Program-made: the position numbers and the translations under genes | Notes under the pieces: model-generated | Told to the model about the DNA's origin: nothing | The model's database searches: none | What the model saw: only the letters and a program-made list of their open reading frames with translations | NCBI GenBank assembly: GCA_013152475.1 | Contig: JAADGH010000078.1 | Location: 155,916 to 219,915, forward strand | Direction of reading: 5' to 3' | Length of the DNA: 64,000 nucleotides | Source of the DNA: Planctomycetota bacterium | GTDB lineage: Bacteria; Planctomycetota; Brocadiia; JAADGH01 | In this document: positions 62,775 through 64,000 of the stretch, in pieces | How positions within the stretch are numbered: the first letter of the stretch is position 1 | How the letters are laid out: every line of letters starts with the position of its first letter

Positions 62775-63584
62775 ATGAACGACATGAATCTGACGGATGC
62801 CGTACCCGCAAGTGCGTCCCCCCGCGCCGTGGTCATCATCCCCGCGCGGTTCGCCTCCACCCGTCTGCCCGGAAAAGCTGTCCTGCCAGAGATCAAGGAA
62901 AAGACGGGCAAATACCTTATCGAGCACGTCTATGACCGCGTCCGTCAGGCGACGTCGATCTCGCGGGTGATCGTCGCCACGGACCATCCGAAGATCAAAC
63001 AGGTGGTCGAGGGCTTCGGCGGGGAGGCGGCAATGACCTCGCCCGAGTGCCAGTCGGGCACCGACCGCGTGGCGGAAGTCGCTGCGAACCTGGACGTGGA
63101 CATCGTTGTCAACGTGCAGGGCGACGAGCCGGAGGTCCACCCCGAGACGGTCGACGCGGTAGTTGCCCTCCTGCACGAGGACGAAGGGGCGCCGATGGCG
63201 ACGCTCGCCCACCGGATCGACGACCTCCATGAGCTGGCCGACCCGAATGCCGTGAAGGTGATCGTGGACATCAACGGCAACGCGATCTATTTCTCCCGGT
63301 ACCCGATTCCCTACATCCGCGAGTCGCCCGCGCAACTGCATGTGGAGGACTTTCCCTACCTGAAGCACCTGGGCATATATGCCTACAGGAAAGATTTTCT
63401 TCTGCAGTATACACGGCTCAAGCCGTCCCGTCTGGAGCAGGCGGAGAAGCTGGAGCAGCTCCGGGCGCTGGAGAACGGCTACCGAATCAAAGTGGCCGAG
63501 ACGCCCCACAAATCCATCGGCGTGGACACGCCTGAAGATATGAAGGCGTTTATTGAGAAATTCACCGAAGCGAATAACAGTTGA
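62775..63584 (+). CDS. kdsB: 3-deoxy-manno-octulosonate cytidylyltransferase
   Basis: VVIIPARFASTRLPGKAVL, VIVATDHPKI, VVNVQGDEPEV, YFSRYPIPYIR, HLGIYAYRKDFLLQY. Confidence 0.96.
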   Translation: MNDMNLTDAVPASASPRAVVIIPARFASTRLPGKAVLPEIKEKTGKYLIEHVYDRVRQATSISRVIVATDHPKIKQVVEGFGGEAAMTSPECQSGTDRVAEVAANLDVDIVVNVQGDEPEVHPETVDAVVALLHEDEGAPMATLAHRIDDLHELADPNAVKVIVDINGNAIYFSRYPIPYIRESPAQLHVEDFPYLKHLGIYAYRKDFLLQYTRLKPSRLEQAEKLEQLRALENGYRIKVAETPHKSIGVDTPEDMKAFIEKFTEANNS

Positions 63585-63606
63585 TGGGTCCGAGGTGCAG
63601 GTAGAG

Positions 63607-63999
63607 ATGGCTGACGAAGAAAAAAAAGACGAACAGGAAGGACAGCCGGAGGTCGAGAAGAAGGTTGACTCCGAGTGGAAGAAGCAGGCCCAGGCCGAGA
63701 AGCAGGCCGCCGCAGAAAAGCAGAAGGACAAAGAGGCGGAGAAGGTCCCCCTACCCCCTCCCGAATTCAGCGCCTTCATCAACAGCCTCGCCGTGCAGGC
63801 GCTGGTCGCCATGGGGCAGATCGAGAATCCTGTCACCAAGCAGCGGACGGAGGACCTCGACCAGGCCAAGTACACCATCGACCTCCTCGGTATGATCGAG
63901 AAGAAAACCAAGGGCAACCTATCCGACGAGGAAAAGAAACTCCTCGACCAGATCCTCTACGACCTGCGCATGCGCTACGTCGCAGCGGTGGGTGGGTAG
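63607..63999 (+). CDS. DUF1844 family protein
   Basis: FSAFINSLAVQALVAMGQIENP...DLDQAKYTIDLLGMIEKKTKGNLSDEEKKLLDQILYDLRMRYV. Confidence 0.88.
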   Translation: MADEEKKDEQEGQPEVEKKVDSEWKKQAQAEKQAAAEKQKDKEAEKVPLPPPEFSAFINSLAVQALVAMGQIENPVTKQRTEDLDQAKYTIDLLGMIEKKTKGNLSDEEKKLLDQILYDLRMRYVAAVGG

Positions 64000-64000
64000 G

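Overview
The window is a GC-rich, gene-dense bacterial chromosome segment. It is probably from an uncultured diderm lineage of the PVC/Planctomycetota type; that placement is inferred from gene style only. From left to right it holds: (i) a polysaccharide-degradation neighbourhood of very large secreted proteins. These include a >1,100 aa minus-strand exo-rhamnogalacturonan-lyase-like/RIFT-barrel protein that runs off the left edge and is missing from the ORF track, a heparinase II/III-like protein and a DUF6259-like protein. (ii) A LarA-like nickel-pincer protein coupled to a B12-binding radical SAM protein. (iii) A RACo-type corrinoid-activation ASKHA protein preceded by what looks like a UroD-family methyltransferase remnant. 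(iv) ligA and folC. (v) A ~20 kb plus-strand block: Gld-type ABC transporter, modular DUF4340 protein, HtrA protease, MoxR/DUF58/Bat cluster, thiL, tsaE, mutL. (vi) Two stand-alone receiver proteins, the second overlapping an IorA-like TPP oxidoreductase that lacks its ferredoxin domain. (vii) Three tandem TolB/PD40 propeller lipoproteins. (viii) A GT4 glycosyltransferase, kdsB and a DUF1844 protein. The strongest non-coding finding is a 205-bp MITE with perfect 18-bp inverted repeats starting GTAA and a perfect 8-bp target-site duplication, which looks IS66-like. I saw no tRNA, rRNA or CRISPR array. I cannot claim a proven new system. The best leads are the MITE, the receiver/IorA module, the UroD remnant with RACo, the DUF4340 array and the PD40 trio.
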